Source of the DNA: CAWDVH01 sp963805705
GTDB taxonomy: Bacteria; Actinomycetota; Actinomycetes; Streptosporangiales; Streptosporangiaceae
DNA: 64,000 nt
NCBI GenBank assembly: GCA_963805705.1
Contig: CAWDVH010000001.1
Span: 62,001 to 126,000, forward strand
Direction of reading: 5' to 3'
How positions within the stretch are numbered: the stretch's first letter is position 1; every line of letters starts with the position of its first letter. Both the position numbers and the translations under genes were made by a program. The notes below the pieces were generated by a model. It did not search any database and had not been told where the DNA came from. It saw only the letters and a program-made list of their open reading frames with translations. Positions 49,223 to 57,978 of this stretch are shown here, one piece after another.

Positions 49223-49792
49223 GTGAACGAAAACCACGCGGCATTGTGCCCCAGCCCCGAGTGGGCCGCATGTATCCAGACCGAGGTCCTGCCGTCCCTG
49301 GCCTCGGATGTCGATCTCGGCGAGATGATGCTGGAGATCGGGCCGGGACCGGGAGCGGCCACCGAGTGGCTGCGGCACCGGGTCCGGCACCTGGTCACGC
49401 TCGAGATCGACCAGCAGGCCGCCGGGAAGCTGGCGGCCCAGCACACCGGGACCAACGTGAAGGTCGTCGTCGGCAACGCCGCCGAGATGGACTTCGCCGA
49501 CGCCTCCTTCGACTCCGTCGGCACGTTCACGATGCTGCACCACGTGGCGACCTCAGCCCTGCAGGACCGGGTCCTGGCCGAGGCATTCCGGGTGCTGCGC
49601 CCCGGCGGGGTGCTGATCGGCTCGGACAGCCTGGCCAGCAACGAGCTGCATCACTTTCACGTAGCCGACACCTACAACCCGATCGAGCCGTCCGCCCTGC
49701 TGACCCGCCTGCAGACCCTGGGCTTTGCCAAGATCACCATCATGGTCGACGGGATGCTGAAGTTCGTGGCACGAAAGGAATCGGCATCATGA
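49223..49792 (+). CDS. Class I SAM-dependent methyltransferase
   Basis: A 189-residue methyltransferase beginning NENHAALCPSPEWAACIQTEVLP. Motif I is MLEIGPGPGAATEWL, the acidic ribose contact is TLEIDQQA, and the FDSVGTFTMLHHV and VLRPGGVLIGSDS motifs are present. The GTG at 49223 fits the family N-terminus. It overlaps the next gene by four bases (ATGA), suggesting joint function with the DinB-like protein. The substrate is unknown. Confidence 0.88.
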   Translation: MNENHAALCPSPEWAACIQTEVLPSLASDVDLGEMMLEIGPGPGAATEWLRHRVRHLVTLEIDQQAAGKLAAQHTGTNVKVVVGNAAEMDFADASFDSVGTFTMLHHVATSALQDRVLAEAFRVLRPGGVLIGSDSLASNELHHFHVADTYNPIEPSALLTRLQTLGFAKITIMVDGMLKFVARKESAS

Positions 49793-50517
49793 CTGACGCA
49801 CTGGCCGTGCGGAGCGCGATCATCGGCCTACTGGGCGGCACGGCCGTGGAAGAGCAACTGCTGCTCGCCGCCGCCGCCCGCGATGACGCCGGGCCCGGCA
49901 GCCCGGCGCGCTGGGCAGCGGCCCCCCTGATCGCGCACAACACCGAGTTCAAGCAGCAGCAGGTACAGCGGCTGGAGGCGATCCGCCTCGGCCAGGCGCC
50001 ACCGACGTTCGCCGAGATCGATCACCGCTCCGACGAGGTCTACCGCCGCTACCCCCAGCAGCCCGCGGACCTGGTCGCCAGGGCCAGCCGGGAGGTCACC
50101 GCGGCACTGATCGACGGGCTGGGCGCCATCGGTGACGACGACCTGCTCGACCCGTCCCGTCATCCCTGGCTGGCCGGCCGCCAGCTCTGGCTGCAGATCA
50201 TCGTCCGCGGCTTCTGGCATCCGATGGGCCATATCGGGGACTACTACATCGCGCACGCCGCACCGGCCAGGGCGGCCAGCCTGCAGGCACACGCTGTCGT
50301 CGTGGCCGAGTACCTGAACGCGCCTGATCCGGCTCGCGGGATGGCGTATTACAACCTGGCGTGCGCCCAGGCTCAGGCGGGGCTCCGCTCGCAGGCCCCC
50401 GGCACCCTCCGCCAGGCGATCACGCTGAACGCAGATCTGATGGCCAATGTCCGCCGCGACGCTGATCTCGCTGACCTGCGGGACAGCGGGCAGCTGGACG
50501 CCTTGCTCGCCTCCTGA
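49789..50517 (+). CDS. DinB/ClbS-like protein with C-terminal TPR-like tail
   Basis: A 242-residue protein. The N-terminal 170 residues form a four-helix DinB/DfsB-like bundle (WAAAPLIAHNTEFKQQQVQRLEAIRLG; GFWHPMGHIGDYYIAH) with spaced His residues. The C-terminal part (MAYYNLACAQAQAGLRSQA, LRQAITLNADLMANVRRDADLADLRDSGQLDALL) is a TPR-repeat-type hairpin found at the end of many small proteins. It is coupled to the methyltransferase start. ClbS-type relatives hydrolyse or protect against DNA-damaging metabolites, but that role here is speculative. Confidence 0.75.
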   Translation: MTDALAVRSAIIGLLGGTAVEEQLLLAAAARDDAGPGSPARWAAAPLIAHNTEFKQQQVQRLEAIRLGQAPPTFAEIDHRSDEVYRRYPQQPADLVARASREVTAALIDGLGAIGDDDLLDPSRHPWLAGRQLWLQIIVRGFWHPMGHIGDYYIAHAAPARAASLQAHAVVVAEYLNAPDPARGMAYYNLACAQAQAGLRSQAPGTLRQAITLNADLMANVRRDADLADLRDSGQLDALLAS

Positions 50518-50593
50518 GCTCCGGGCCGGACCGGCTCGCCGCCGGCCGGACTGCCGACCTCGATGCCGCCATCCGGCAGGCTGGACGCTGATC

Positions 50594-51787
50594 ATGACAT
50601 CGCCGACTTCCGCCGGGCCGGTCGCGGCGCCGCCCGACCTGGTCACGGTCGTGCGGGAATGGGGCCGGATCGGCTGCATCGGGTTCGGCGGGCCGCCCAC
50701 GCACATCAGGCTGCTCCGCGACCTGTGCGTCGAGCGACGGCGGTGGCTGGACGCCGGGGAATTCGAGGATGCGCTGGCCGTCTGCAACCTGCTGCCGGGC
50801 CCGGCGTCGACCCAGCTGGCCATTTTCTGCGCCTGGCGCGTCCACGGCCGCTCCGGCGCGCTGGCCGGCGGTCTTGCCTTCATCCTGCCCGGCCTGGCGC
50901 TCATCCTGGCGCTGGCCGCGCTGTTCCTCGGCGGGTCGCCGCCGACGTGGGTCAGGGGCGCAGGCGCGGGCGCCGGAGCCGCGGTCGCCGCCGTCGCCGT
51001 GCACGCGGGCGCGGGCCTGCTGCCGGCGAGCTGGCGCCGGGCGCAGGAGGCGAGCAGGGCCCGCTGGCTGGCGTGGCTGGCCGCCGGCGCGGCCGCGGCC
51101 GCGAGCATCGGCCCGTGGCTGGTGCTCGTCCTGCTGGGCTGCGGAGCCATCGAGCTAGCCGCGCAGCATCCCCGCCGGGACGGCGCCAGGGTCACGGGAG
51201 TCGCGCCGCTCCCGCTGCTCGCCACTGGGGCCATCGGCGCGATGGGGGGCGGTGTCGCGCTCTCCCTGGCCTGGGTGGCGCTCAAGGTCGGCGCGCTGTC
51301 CTACGGCGGCGGCTTCGTGATCGTTCCGCTGATGCAGGCGGATGCGGTCGGTCACTACCACTGGATGACCGGCGGGCAGTTCCTCAACGCGGTCGCCCTC
51401 GGCCAGATCACACCAGGGCCAGTCGTCCAGACCGTCGCCGCCGTCGGCTATGCCGCCGCCGGCATCGGCGGCGGCCTGCTGGCCGCCGTGGTCGCCTTTG
51501 CCCCGTCGTTCGCGTTCATCCTGCTGGGCGCCCGTCATTTCGACCGCCTGCGCGGCGATCGCCGGGCGGCCGCCTTCCTCGGCGGCGCTGGCCCGGCGGC
51601 CATCGGCGCGATCCTCGGCTCCGCCATCCCGCTGGCCCTGGCGCTCACCGAGCGCTGGCAGTACGCGGTCCTCGCCGCGGCTGCCGTCCTGCTGCTCGTG
51701 CTGCGCCGTACCGTGCTGGTGGCCCTGCTGGCCTGCGGGGCGGCCGGCGTCCTGCTGGGACTCGCGGGCCTGCCCCTGCCGCGCTGA
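50594..51787 (+). CDS. chrA: Chromate efflux transporter, CHR family
   Basis: A 397-residue two-domain CHR protein. The first CHR domain has CIGFGGPPTHIRLLRDLCVERRRWLDAGEFEDALAVCNLLPGPASTQLAIF. The second repeats the pattern (GALSYGGGFVIVPLMQADAV, LNAVALGQITPGPVVQTVAAVGY). The Asn-Leu-Leu-Pro-Gly-Pro and Gln-Ile-Thr-Pro-Gly-Pro pair is diagnostic. CHR proteins export chromate from the cytoplasm. There is a weak ribosome site at ATG 50594. It stands alone between a DinB-like gene and the convergent YnfA-like gene. Confidence 0.93.
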   Translation: MTSPTSAGPVAAPPDLVTVVREWGRIGCIGFGGPPTHIRLLRDLCVERRRWLDAGEFEDALAVCNLLPGPASTQLAIFCAWRVHGRSGALAGGLAFILPGLALILALAALFLGGSPPTWVRGAGAGAGAAVAAVAVHAGAGLLPASWRRAQEASRARWLAWLAAGAAAAASIGPWLVLVLLGCGAIELAAQHPRRDGARVTGVAPLPLLATGAIGAMGGGVALSLAWVALKVGALSYGGGFVIVPLMQADAVGHYHWMTGGQFLNAVALGQITPGPVVQTVAAVGYAAAGIGGGLLAAVVAFAPSFAFILLGARHFDRLRGDRRAAAFLGGAGPAAIGAILGSAIPLALALTERWQYAVLAAAAVLLLVLRRTVLVALLACGAAGVLLGLAGLPLPR

Positions 51788-51826
51788 CCGCCGGCCAGGC
51801 AGTCAAGCGGCCAGGCGGCCAGGCGG

Positions 51827-52183
51827 TCAGGGGTGGCGCGGGCTGAAGTAGATCACCGCAACGCCGATGGCCACGATCGCGGCTCCCAGCCAGTCGTAGT
51901 TGTCCGGGCGGTGCCCGTCTATCCCCCAGCCCCACAGCAGGCTCATGATGACGAACACCCCGCCGTAGGCGGCGTAGACACGGCCGAAGTCCGCCGATAC
52001 CTGAAAGGTCGGGATGATCCCGTACACCACCAGGATGACCCCGCCGGCCAGGCCGACCGGCCAGGGCGATCCTTCCCGAAGCCAGCGCCAGACCAGGTAC
52101 CCGCCCCCGATCTCGGCCAGCCCGGCGGCAACGAACAGCCCGACACTGCGGATGATGTCCATGGGGACCAGGATGGCCCGCAT
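51827..52183 (-). CDS. YnfA family membrane protein
   Basis: A 118-residue protein with four helices and the family motifs GLAEIGGGYLVWRWLREG, YGIIPTFQVSADFGRVYAAYGGVFVIMSLLWGWGIDG and the terminal DWLGAAIVAIGVAVIYFSPR. YnfA/UPF0060 is a small multidrug-resistance-like family of unknown substrate. The start is 52183 or the internal ATG at 52162. It converges with chrA. Confidence 0.92.
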   Translation of the reverse strand: MRAILVPMDIIRSVGLFVAAGLAEIGGGYLVWRWLREGSPWPVGLAGGVILVVYGIIPTFQVSADFGRVYAAYGGVFVIMSLLWGWGIDGHRPDNYDWLGAAIVAIGVAVIYFSPRHP

Positions 52184-52415
52184 GGCACCGCGTATCGAGT
52201 TGATGACCCTGGCCGACCTCGCCGATGTGCGCGCTGAGCATGCTCAGTTCTGGGGCGATCGTGATCTTGGCTTCCTGCACCAGACTGACGGCCAGTGATC
52301 TGTAAGACCGTCTTACTTCAGTCGTGGCCGCGTGATGATGCCCGGGAGCACGACTGGCGAGCACATCTGAGAGCAGGGCCAGCGAAGAGCGCAGACGAGT
52401 CATGATGGGGCGATG
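52184..52415. other. Intergenic stretch with one strong palindrome
   Basis: I see no gene on either strand in this stretch. A perfect 15-bp palindrome, GTAAGAC-C-GTCTTAC, lies at 52302-52316. It looks like a TetR/MarR-type operator, but no such regulator is adjacent. A leftward open frame crosses the area but has no ribosome site or recognisable domain. Confidence 0.5.
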
Positions 52416-52630
52416 ATGGCTGCGTTGCGCCGCGGCGGGGCATGGGATTCCGCGCTGTCAGCCAACGGGTTCGCTGCGATCAGGAGCGTCGGGTTCGAGC
52501 GGCCGGCCAGGTCTTCGGGGCCGCTGTCTACTACCTGAGCGCCACCGCAGGAGTCAGCTGTCCGGGCGGCGCTAGGCGTGACCTGCTGAGTGAAGGGTCA
52601 CCGCAGGCTCCAGGAAGGGGAGCCATTACC
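52416..52630 (+). pseudogene. Detached N-terminus of the YbjQ-like gene (frameshift)
   Basis: Frame 1 from ATG 52416 encodes WDSALSANGFAAIRSVGFE. Frame 2 continues with AGQVFGAAVYYLSATAGVSCPG. Together they make the usual N-terminal half of actinobacterial heavy-metal-binding-domain proteins. Restoring one C near 52500 (gagC-CGGCC) joins the two frames and runs into the CDS at 52631. Confidence 0.55.
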
Positions 52631-53329
52631 GTGTCCGGGCAGGGCATCCCTGGCCCGGCCGCACGGGTCGCGCAGGCGCTGTATGACGGGCGCCGCACGG
52701 CGATCGACCGGATGGCCGGGGAGTGCGCAGATCTGGGCGGCCACGGCGTCGTAGGCGCGTCGCTGCAGGTCAGGGAGATTCCCGCCGACAGCTTCACGGC
52801 CGGTGCCGTCGAGTTCACCGTGATCGGCACGGCCGTGCGGGCCCGCGGCTGCCCGCCGCTGGCCCGCCCGTTCGCCACCGGCCTGTCCGGCCAGGACTTC
52901 GCCAAGCTGGTCATGGCCGGCTGGGTGCCTGCCGGGATCGCGCTGGGCATCTCGGTAGCCGCGCTGCACGACGACTTGCTGACGACCAGCTCCGGCCCCT
53001 GGGGCACGGGAAACGCGGAGGTTCCGGCCTACACCGATCTGATGATCTCAGCGCGGCAGGATGCGCGCAGGCGCCTGGAGCAGGCGGTACTCGGGCTGGG
53101 CGCTGACGGCGTCGTCGTGTCCGCAGTGACCCTGCAGGTCCGCAGCGACGCCTGCCGGGCGCACCCTGGCGGCACGGATCATTTCGCAGAGGCAATCATC
53201 ACAGGTACCGCCGTCGCGCGATTCGCCGACCGGCGCACGGCGGCGGCCTCACCACCGAGCCTCGCTGTCCTGTCGCTAGCCGAGGGCGGAATGCGCGGCC
53301 AGCTCGTGCCGGATCTCACCGGCTTCTAG
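52631..53329 (+). CDS. YbjQ-like heavy-metal-binding domain protein
   Basis: A 232-residue protein with two YbjQ/UPF0145-like repeats: RMAGECADLGGHGVVGASLQVREI with EFTVIGTAVRA, and RRRLEQAVLGLGADGVVVSAVTLQVRSDAC with AEAIITGTAVARF. The family forms pentameric rings and is often annotated as metal-binding; its function is unknown. GTG 52631 has GGGGAG eight bases upstream and is a workable start after the upstream frameshift. The 3' end overlaps the convergent EamA gene by 54 bp. Confidence 0.75.
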   Translation: MSGQGIPGPAARVAQALYDGRRTAIDRMAGECADLGGHGVVGASLQVREIPADSFTAGAVEFTVIGTAVRARGCPPLARPFATGLSGQDFAKLVMAGWVPAGIALGISVAALHDDLLTTSSGPWGTGNAEVPAYTDLMISARQDARRRLEQAVLGLGADGVVVSAVTLQVRSDACRAHPGGTDHFAEAIITGTAVARFADRRTAAASPPSLAVLSLAEGGMRGQLVPDLTGF

Positions 53330-54202
53330 CCCGGCTGGACCAGGTCCGGTGCGCGCGCCGGACCGCTCGGCGCCGAGGCCGGCGGCGATGACGAAGGCGA
53401 CACCGGCCAGCGACCAGACCTCGGGCACCTGGCCGAGCAGGGCCAGCCCGGCGACTAGGGCGATAGCCGGCTCCAGGCACATCAAGGTGCCAAAGGCCGA
53501 GGTCGTCATCCGGCGCAGGGCGTACATTTCCAGGCTGAACGGGATGACCGGCAGCAGCAAGGCCAACCCGAAACCCGCCAGGAGCAGATGCGGCGTCAGC
53601 TCTCCGATGACGGCCGGCCCGGACACCAAAGTCGTCGCCAGCGCCGCAACCGGGATGGACACGGCCAGGCCTTGCAGGCCCGCCACCTCGTCGCCGACCG
53701 CCTGGGTGAGCATGATGTAGGCGGCCCAGCAGATCGCCGCGCCCAGCGCGGAGGCGATGCCCACCAGATTGAGGCTGCCCTGCCACGGGTGGGTCAGCAG
53801 CAGCACGCCAGCCGCGGCGAAGCCGGGCCAGAGCAGCGCGCGGCGGCCGCCGCGCGCGACGGCCACGCCGAGCGGGCCGAGGAACTCAAGGGCGCTGGCC
53901 GTACCGAGTGGCAGACGGGCCACGGCCACCATGAACAGCATGGTCGCCCCGGCGGTCGCGATGCCGAGGGCGACGGTGGCCAGCAGCACCGGGCGGCGGA
54001 AGCGCCAAGGCCGGGGCCGGACGGCGGCCAGCAGGATCACGGCCGCCCAAGCTAGCCGGAGCCAGGCGGCGCCTAGCGGGCCGACGTCACCGAAGAGGTG
54101 GACGGACAGCGCCAAGCCGAGCTGGACGCAGCTCATCGAGCCCAGCGCCATCAAGGTGCCGGAACGGGCTGAGGTGCGGGGTGCCGCCGTGATGCTGACC
54201 AT
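53276..54202 (-). CDS. EamA-family (DMT) transporter, RhtA-like
   Basis: A 308-residue membrane protein with ten helices in two EamA repeats (LGAAWLRLAWAAVILLA; SALEFLGPLGVAVA; ALGAAICWAAYIMLTQAVG; SAFGTLMCLEPAIALVAGLALLGQ). The last motif is typical of RhtA-type amino-acid or metabolite exporters. It is divergent from a LysR regulator 84 bp away, which most likely controls it. The cargo is unknown, though amino acids are the usual guess for LysR-paired RhtA proteins. Confidence 0.9.
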   Translation of the reverse strand: MVSITAAPRTSARSGTLMALGSMSCVQLGLALSVHLFGDVGPLGAAWLRLAWAAVILLAAVRPRPWRFRRPVLLATVALGIATAGATMLFMVAVARLPLGTASALEFLGPLGVAVARGGRRALLWPGFAAAGVLLLTHPWQGSLNLVGIASALGAAICWAAYIMLTQAVGDEVAGLQGLAVSIPVAALATTLVSGPAVIGELTPHLLLAGFGLALLLPVIPFSLEMYALRRMTTSAFGTLMCLEPAIALVAGLALLGQVPEVWSLAGVAFVIAAGLGAERSGARTGPGPAGLEAGEIRHELAAHSALG

Positions 54203-54261
54203 GATGGCCAGTACACGTCACCGAGATCGTCCGTGTCCACGTGAATTTGATGGACACATTG

Positions 54262-54276
54262 TTCATTAATCATGAA
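54262..54276. promoter_or_regulatory. LysR-type binding site candidate
   Basis: TTCAT-TAATC-ATGAA is an AT-rich interrupted palindrome in the 84-bp divergent gap between the EamA exporter and the LysR gene, ending 10 bp before the lysR start. Position and symmetry fit a LysR recognition site. Confidence 0.45.
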
Positions 54277-54286
54277 TGATTAGAGA

Positions 54287-55183
54287 ATGGACCCGCGCCG
54301 TCTCGAACTGCTGCTTGAGCTATCCCGCCTCGGCTCCATGCGAGAGGTCGGCGAGAGCATGCACGTCACCACCTCCACTGTCTCGCAGCAGATCGCGGTC
54401 CTGGCCCGAGAGGCGGGCACCCCGCTGACCGAGCGGCACGGGCGGCGGGTGCGGCTGACCCCGGCCGGGCAGCGGCTGGCGGGGCACGCGGTCACGATCC
54501 TGGCGGCCATCGAGGCCGCCCGGCTGGACCTAGACCCGACGGCGGCGCCGGCCGGGACGGTGCGGGTGGCGGCGTTCGCCACCGCCGTGCGCGAGTCCGT
54601 ACTGCCAGCCGTCCGGCTCCTGGCCGAACGGCATCCCGCCGTACTGCTTGGCATCCATGAGCACGAGCCGGATGAGGCGCTCAGCCTGCTGGCCGACGAC
54701 GCAGTCGACCTGGCCCTCACCTACGACTACAACCTCGCCCCGGCTCGGTTCGACCGCAGCCTCGTCACCCAGCCTCTGGGTCTGAGGCAGTGGAGCCTGG
54801 GCACGCCGGCCGCCCAGGGCCGCGGGGCGGGGACGGCACTCGAGGTCTTCCGCCGGTTCGCCGATCATGACTGGATCGTCAATTCACGCAACAGCGGCGA
54901 TGAGGAGGTGATCCGCACGGTGGCCTCGCTGGCCGGCTTCCAGCCGCGGATCACGCACCGCGTGGACAGCCTCGAACTGGTGCAGGACATGATCCTGACC
55001 GGTCTGGGCGTCGGGCTGCTGCCCGCCGGGCGCCCGGTGCGCCGCGGCGTGGTGTTGCGTGCGCTCGGCCAGCCGGACGTGACGCAGCGGCCCTTCGCCG
55101 TGACCCGCCGGGGCCGCTCCGCCTGGCCCCCGCTGGCGCTCGTGCTCCAGCTGCTCGGGGAGATCTCCGGCTTACCTAGCTAA
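54287..55183 (+). CDS. LysR-family transcriptional regulator
   Basis: A 298-residue LTTR: HTH at residues 1-60 (LELLLELSRLGSMREVGESMHVTTSTVSQQIAVLAREAG, then GRRVRLTPAGQRL) and a periplasmic-binding-protein-like effector domain (GTVRVAAFATAVRESVLPAVRLL; DDAVDLALTYDY; GLGVGLLPAG). It is divergent from an EamA transporter with a palindrome between them, so it probably activates or represses that exporter in response to its cargo. Confidence 0.93.
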   Translation: MDPRRLELLLELSRLGSMREVGESMHVTTSTVSQQIAVLAREAGTPLTERHGRRVRLTPAGQRLAGHAVTILAAIEAARLDLDPTAAPAGTVRVAAFATAVRESVLPAVRLLAERHPAVLLGIHEHEPDEALSLLADDAVDLALTYDYNLAPARFDRSLVTQPLGLRQWSLGTPAAQGRGAGTALEVFRRFADHDWIVNSRNSGDEEVIRTVASLAGFQPRITHRVDSLELVQDMILTGLGVGLLPAGRPVRRGVVLRALGQPDVTQRPFAVTRRGRSAWPPLALVLQLLGEISGLPS

Positions 55184-55195
55184 CTGGCCTGGCCA

Positions 55196-55951
55196 CTAGC
55201 CCTGCTGGCCTGGTTCAGCCGGGTCAGCGGCAGGCTTGGTGCATACGAACCAGGTCCGCTGCTCGTCATCTCCGCTGACGAGGCTGCCGTCGCTTTCGAT
55301 TTCCTGGACGTTGGTGAACTCCGCGCCGAGCGCTTCCTGTATTTCCTCGGCCGGATACGATGCCGTCCTGAGGACTTCCGTTAGCCGCTCGTATCTGCCA
55401 CCTTGCTGGAGTTCAAACAGCTCAATGTACCACTCGAATATGACATCATCATTCGTTCGCACGGTAGTCAGCAGGTAGTTCTCGTCGAATTCCTGGACCG
55501 TTCTCGACATGCTCGCCAGGGTCCTGAGGTTGTCCGTCGTCAGGAGGTCGAAGATCAGGGCGCCGCCCTCGTTGAGGTGCCGGTAAGCGCAGGTGAAGAA
55601 GCTCTTCCAGGCCGCGAAGCTGAGCAGGTGGTTGATGCCATGATAGACGCATATTATGACGTCAAATTTTGCGTCCAGGCTGAAGCTGCTCATATCTGCC
55701 TGGTACAGGGTTATCTCATCGGGCAGTTTCTCGCGGGCAACAGCGAGCACTCCCGGAGATATGTCCAGCCCGCTGACCCGGTACCTGTCCGCGAGCTGAG
55801 CGATAATGCTGCCTGTCCCGCAGGCGACCTCCAGCAAGGTCAGGGCGCGCTTGTTAGCCTGCTTGATCACGCTGTCAATAAACTCAGCTTCGCCGGAAGG
55901 ATCGCCTGTCACGGCATCGTAATGCTTGGCAAGCAAATCATATCCTGGCAT
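55196..55951 (-). CDS. Class I SAM-dependent methyltransferase
   Basis: A 251-residue methyltransferase: YDLLAKHYDAVTGDPSGEAEFIDSVIKQ, motif I LLEVACGTGSIIAQLADRY, SGLDISPGVLAVAREKL, FDVIICVYHGINHLLSF and RHLNEGGALIFDLLT. Base composition is visibly lower in GC than neighbouring genes, with more A/T third positions (for example TTATGACG, AATTCCTGG). This suggests more recent acquisition. The product resembles methyltransferases associated with sugar or peptide natural products, but no such cluster is adjacent. Confidence 0.9.
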   Translation of the reverse strand: MPGYDLLAKHYDAVTGDPSGEAEFIDSVIKQANKRALTLLEVACGTGSIIAQLADRYRVSGLDISPGVLAVAREKLPDEITLYQADMSSFSLDAKFDVIICVYHGINHLLSFAAWKSFFTCAYRHLNEGGALIFDLLTTDNLRTLASMSRTVQEFDENYLLTTVRTNDDVIFEWYIELFELQQGGRYERLTEVLRTASYPAEEIQEALGAEFTNVQEIESDGSLVSGDDEQRTWFVCTKPAADPAEPGQQG

Positions 55952-55978
55952 GACCGGAGTTTAGCTGGCTGACCGGCG

Positions 55979-56410
55979 TCACGACCGCTGGCCGTAATCC
56001 GTGCTGAGCCAGCGCTGCGGGCTCAGCCGGATCGCGATGTTCTCGCCGTCCGGATCGGGCAGGAGCGCCACGTACTGCTCGCCGCCCTCGTCGCCGAGGT
56101 AGCGCCTGGCCATCGCCAGGCGCTCAGGAGGATCGATTTCCTCGATCACGACCGGCCCCTCGACACTGACGTACCGGTACGGCTCGCTCTCGACCTGGGC
56201 GCACAGGCTGGCCCGGCCGGCCGCGCGGGCGGCCTGCGCCTTACGCGAGTGGCGGCTGGTGATGACGCTGAGCGGGCCGCCGCTGCGATAGCTGTACCAG
56301 ACCGGCACCGCCAGCGGCCCGCGTTCCTCGCCGGCCGCGATGCTGAGCACGCCGACGTGCACCTCGGCGAGGAACCGCTCTCGCGCCGCGACGCTCATGG
56401 CCAGGGACAT
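55979..56410 (-). CDS. PNPOx/F420-type split-barrel oxidoreductase
   Basis: A 143-residue flavin/F420-binding split barrel: FLAEVHVGVLSIAAGEERGPLAVPVWYSYRSGGPLSVITSRHSRKAQAARAAGRASL, then VSVEGPVVIEEIDP. The pyridoxamine-phosphate-oxidase-like fold in actinobacteria commonly binds F420 or heme/biliverdin. It is a stand-alone gene, 27 bp upstream of the lower-GC methyltransferase on the same strand. The substrate is unknown. Confidence 0.85.
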   Translation of the reverse strand: MSLAMSVAARERFLAEVHVGVLSIAAGEERGPLAVPVWYSYRSGGPLSVITSRHSRKAQAARAAGRASLCAQVESEPYRYVSVEGPVVIEEIDPPERLAMARRYLGDEGGEQYVALLPDPDGENIAIRLSPQRWLSTDYGQRS

Positions 56411-56472
56411 GACAGCCTCCCTATCGGTCCACCCAGCATGACAGGAACCACCATGGCCCGGCCGCCCGGCGG

Positions 56473-57924
56473 CTAGGAAATCACCTGGAAGGTCTCCAGG
56501 GCGGGATCGGCCGCGTACGCGATCCGGCCGCCGTCGGCCTTCACCTCGCGCAGCGCGTCGATGGCGTCCCTGGTGATGAGCTCACCGGGGGCCAGCACCG
56601 GCACGCCGGGCGGATAGGGGGCGATCAGCTCGGCGCTGACCCGGCCGATGGCGGCATCGGCGGGGACGGTTTCGTTGGGCGCGAAGAAGGCTTCCCTGGG
56701 CGCGAGCACGGTCTGCGGCGTGACCGTCCACGCGGCCGCCGGGACCGGATGGCGCGGCGCGCCCCGGTGGCGCTCGATCGCGGCGATCAGCACCTCGACG
56801 AACGCGCTGACCTGGCTCTCGTCATCAGCGAGGGTCACGATGGGCCCGATGACGTCACGTCCGGCCATCTCGACCGGCATCCCGGCGGCGATCAGGTCGT
56901 CCTCCACGGCGTAGCCGTGCGCGCCGGTGCCGGCCAGCAGGACCACGAGCTTGGTCGGCTCGACCCCCTGGCCTTCCAGCACGCTGAGCCCCGGAACCTC
57001 GCGCAGCCGCTTCCTGGCGGCGGCGACGCAGCGCAGCAGCCGGGCGCACAGGGCCTCGCCGTCCCGCTCCAGCAGCGCGCGGGCGGCGTCCGTGCTGGCC
57101 ATGATCGACCCGGTCGGGCTGGTCGTATGGGTGGCATCGAAGGCGCGCTCCAGGCGGGCGGGGTCCAGCCGCTGCGTTCGCGCGAGGACCAGCGCGGCCT
57201 GGCTGTAGGCGGGCAGTGCCTTGTGCGCGCTGGTCACCATCGCGTCGGCGCCCGCGGCGATGGCGTGCTGCGGCAGGTCGGGGTGAAAGCCCAGGTGCGC
57301 CGCCCAGGCGGCGTCCACCACCAGCGGGACGCCCGCGTCATGGGCGGCGGCGGCGTGCCCGGCCAGATCGCCGATGGTGCCGACGTAGGAGGGATCCCCG
57401 AGGAACACCGCGCAGGCATCCGGATGGGCCTTGAGCGCGGCCCGGACGGTGTCGACCGCGACGGCGGCCGGCAGGCCGGAGACCGGATCCATCTCGGGCC
57501 GGACCCAGACCGGGCGCAGCCCGGCGAGCACCAGGCCCAGCAGCAGCGAGCGGTGCAGAGTCCGCGTGATGATCACTTCCTGGCCGGGTGAGCCCACCGC
57601 CAGGGCCAGCGCCTGGTTGCCGTGGGTCGAGCCGGCGACCGAGAACCGGCACCAGTCGGCGCCCCACAGCCGCGCGGCCCGGCTCTCGGCGTCGCTGCGC
57701 AGCGAGTCCGCGTGCTTGATCGAGTCCAGCCCGCCGTACAGGGGCGCGTCGCCGGCCACGACGGCGCCAACCAGGTCGTGGCGCTGCTTGTGGCCGGGCA
57801 CCGCCATCGGGATGAGCTTGCCGTCGCTGGCCCGGCGGGTGAAATCCAGCCAGGCCGCCAGCAGCGGCGCGTCGGTCGCAAGCCCGCGCGGATCTCGCGG
57901 ATCAGGTGCCCTGGTGTCGGTCAT
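56473..57924 (-). CDS. Orn/Lys/Arg decarboxylase-family PLP enzyme
   Basis: About 483 residues. The fold-type I PLP core has the N-terminal IPMAVPGHKQRHDLVG, the cofactor-contact VAGSTHGNQALALA, Asp in LVVDAAWAAHLGFHPDL and the Schiff-base Lys in MVTSAHKALPAYSQAALV. The C-terminal domain of about 110 residues (APREAFFAPNETVPADAAIGRVSAELIAPYPPGVPVLAPGE) is the one typical of biosynthetic arginine/lysine/ornithine decarboxylases of the SpeA/Ldc type. ATG 57924 is preferred; 57948 is the longest option. It is convergent with nothing and next to a MarR gene. The amino-acid substrate is undetermined. Confidence 0.88.
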   Translation of the reverse strand: MTDTRAPDPRDPRGLATDAPLLAAWLDFTRRASDGKLIPMAVPGHKQRHDLVGAVVAGDAPLYGGLDSIKHADSLRSDAESRAARLWGADWCRFSVAGSTHGNQALALAVGSPGQEVIITRTLHRSLLLGLVLAGLRPVWVRPEMDPVSGLPAAVAVDTVRAALKAHPDACAVFLGDPSYVGTIGDLAGHAAAAHDAGVPLVVDAAWAAHLGFHPDLPQHAIAAGADAMVTSAHKALPAYSQAALVLARTQRLDPARLERAFDATHTTSPTGSIMASTDAARALLERDGEALCARLLRCVAAARKRLREVPGLSVLEGQGVEPTKLVVLLAGTGAHGYAVEDDLIAAGMPVEMAGRDVIGPIVTLADDESQVSAFVEVLIAAIERHRGAPRHPVPAAAWTVTPQTVLAPREAFFAPNETVPADAAIGRVSAELIAPYPPGVPVLAPGELITRDAIDALREVKADGGRIAYAADPALETFQVIS

Positions 57925-57978
57925 CCGCCCAGTCTGCATGATCGACAATAATCGGCGCGATCACGGCCCGGCAGATCG

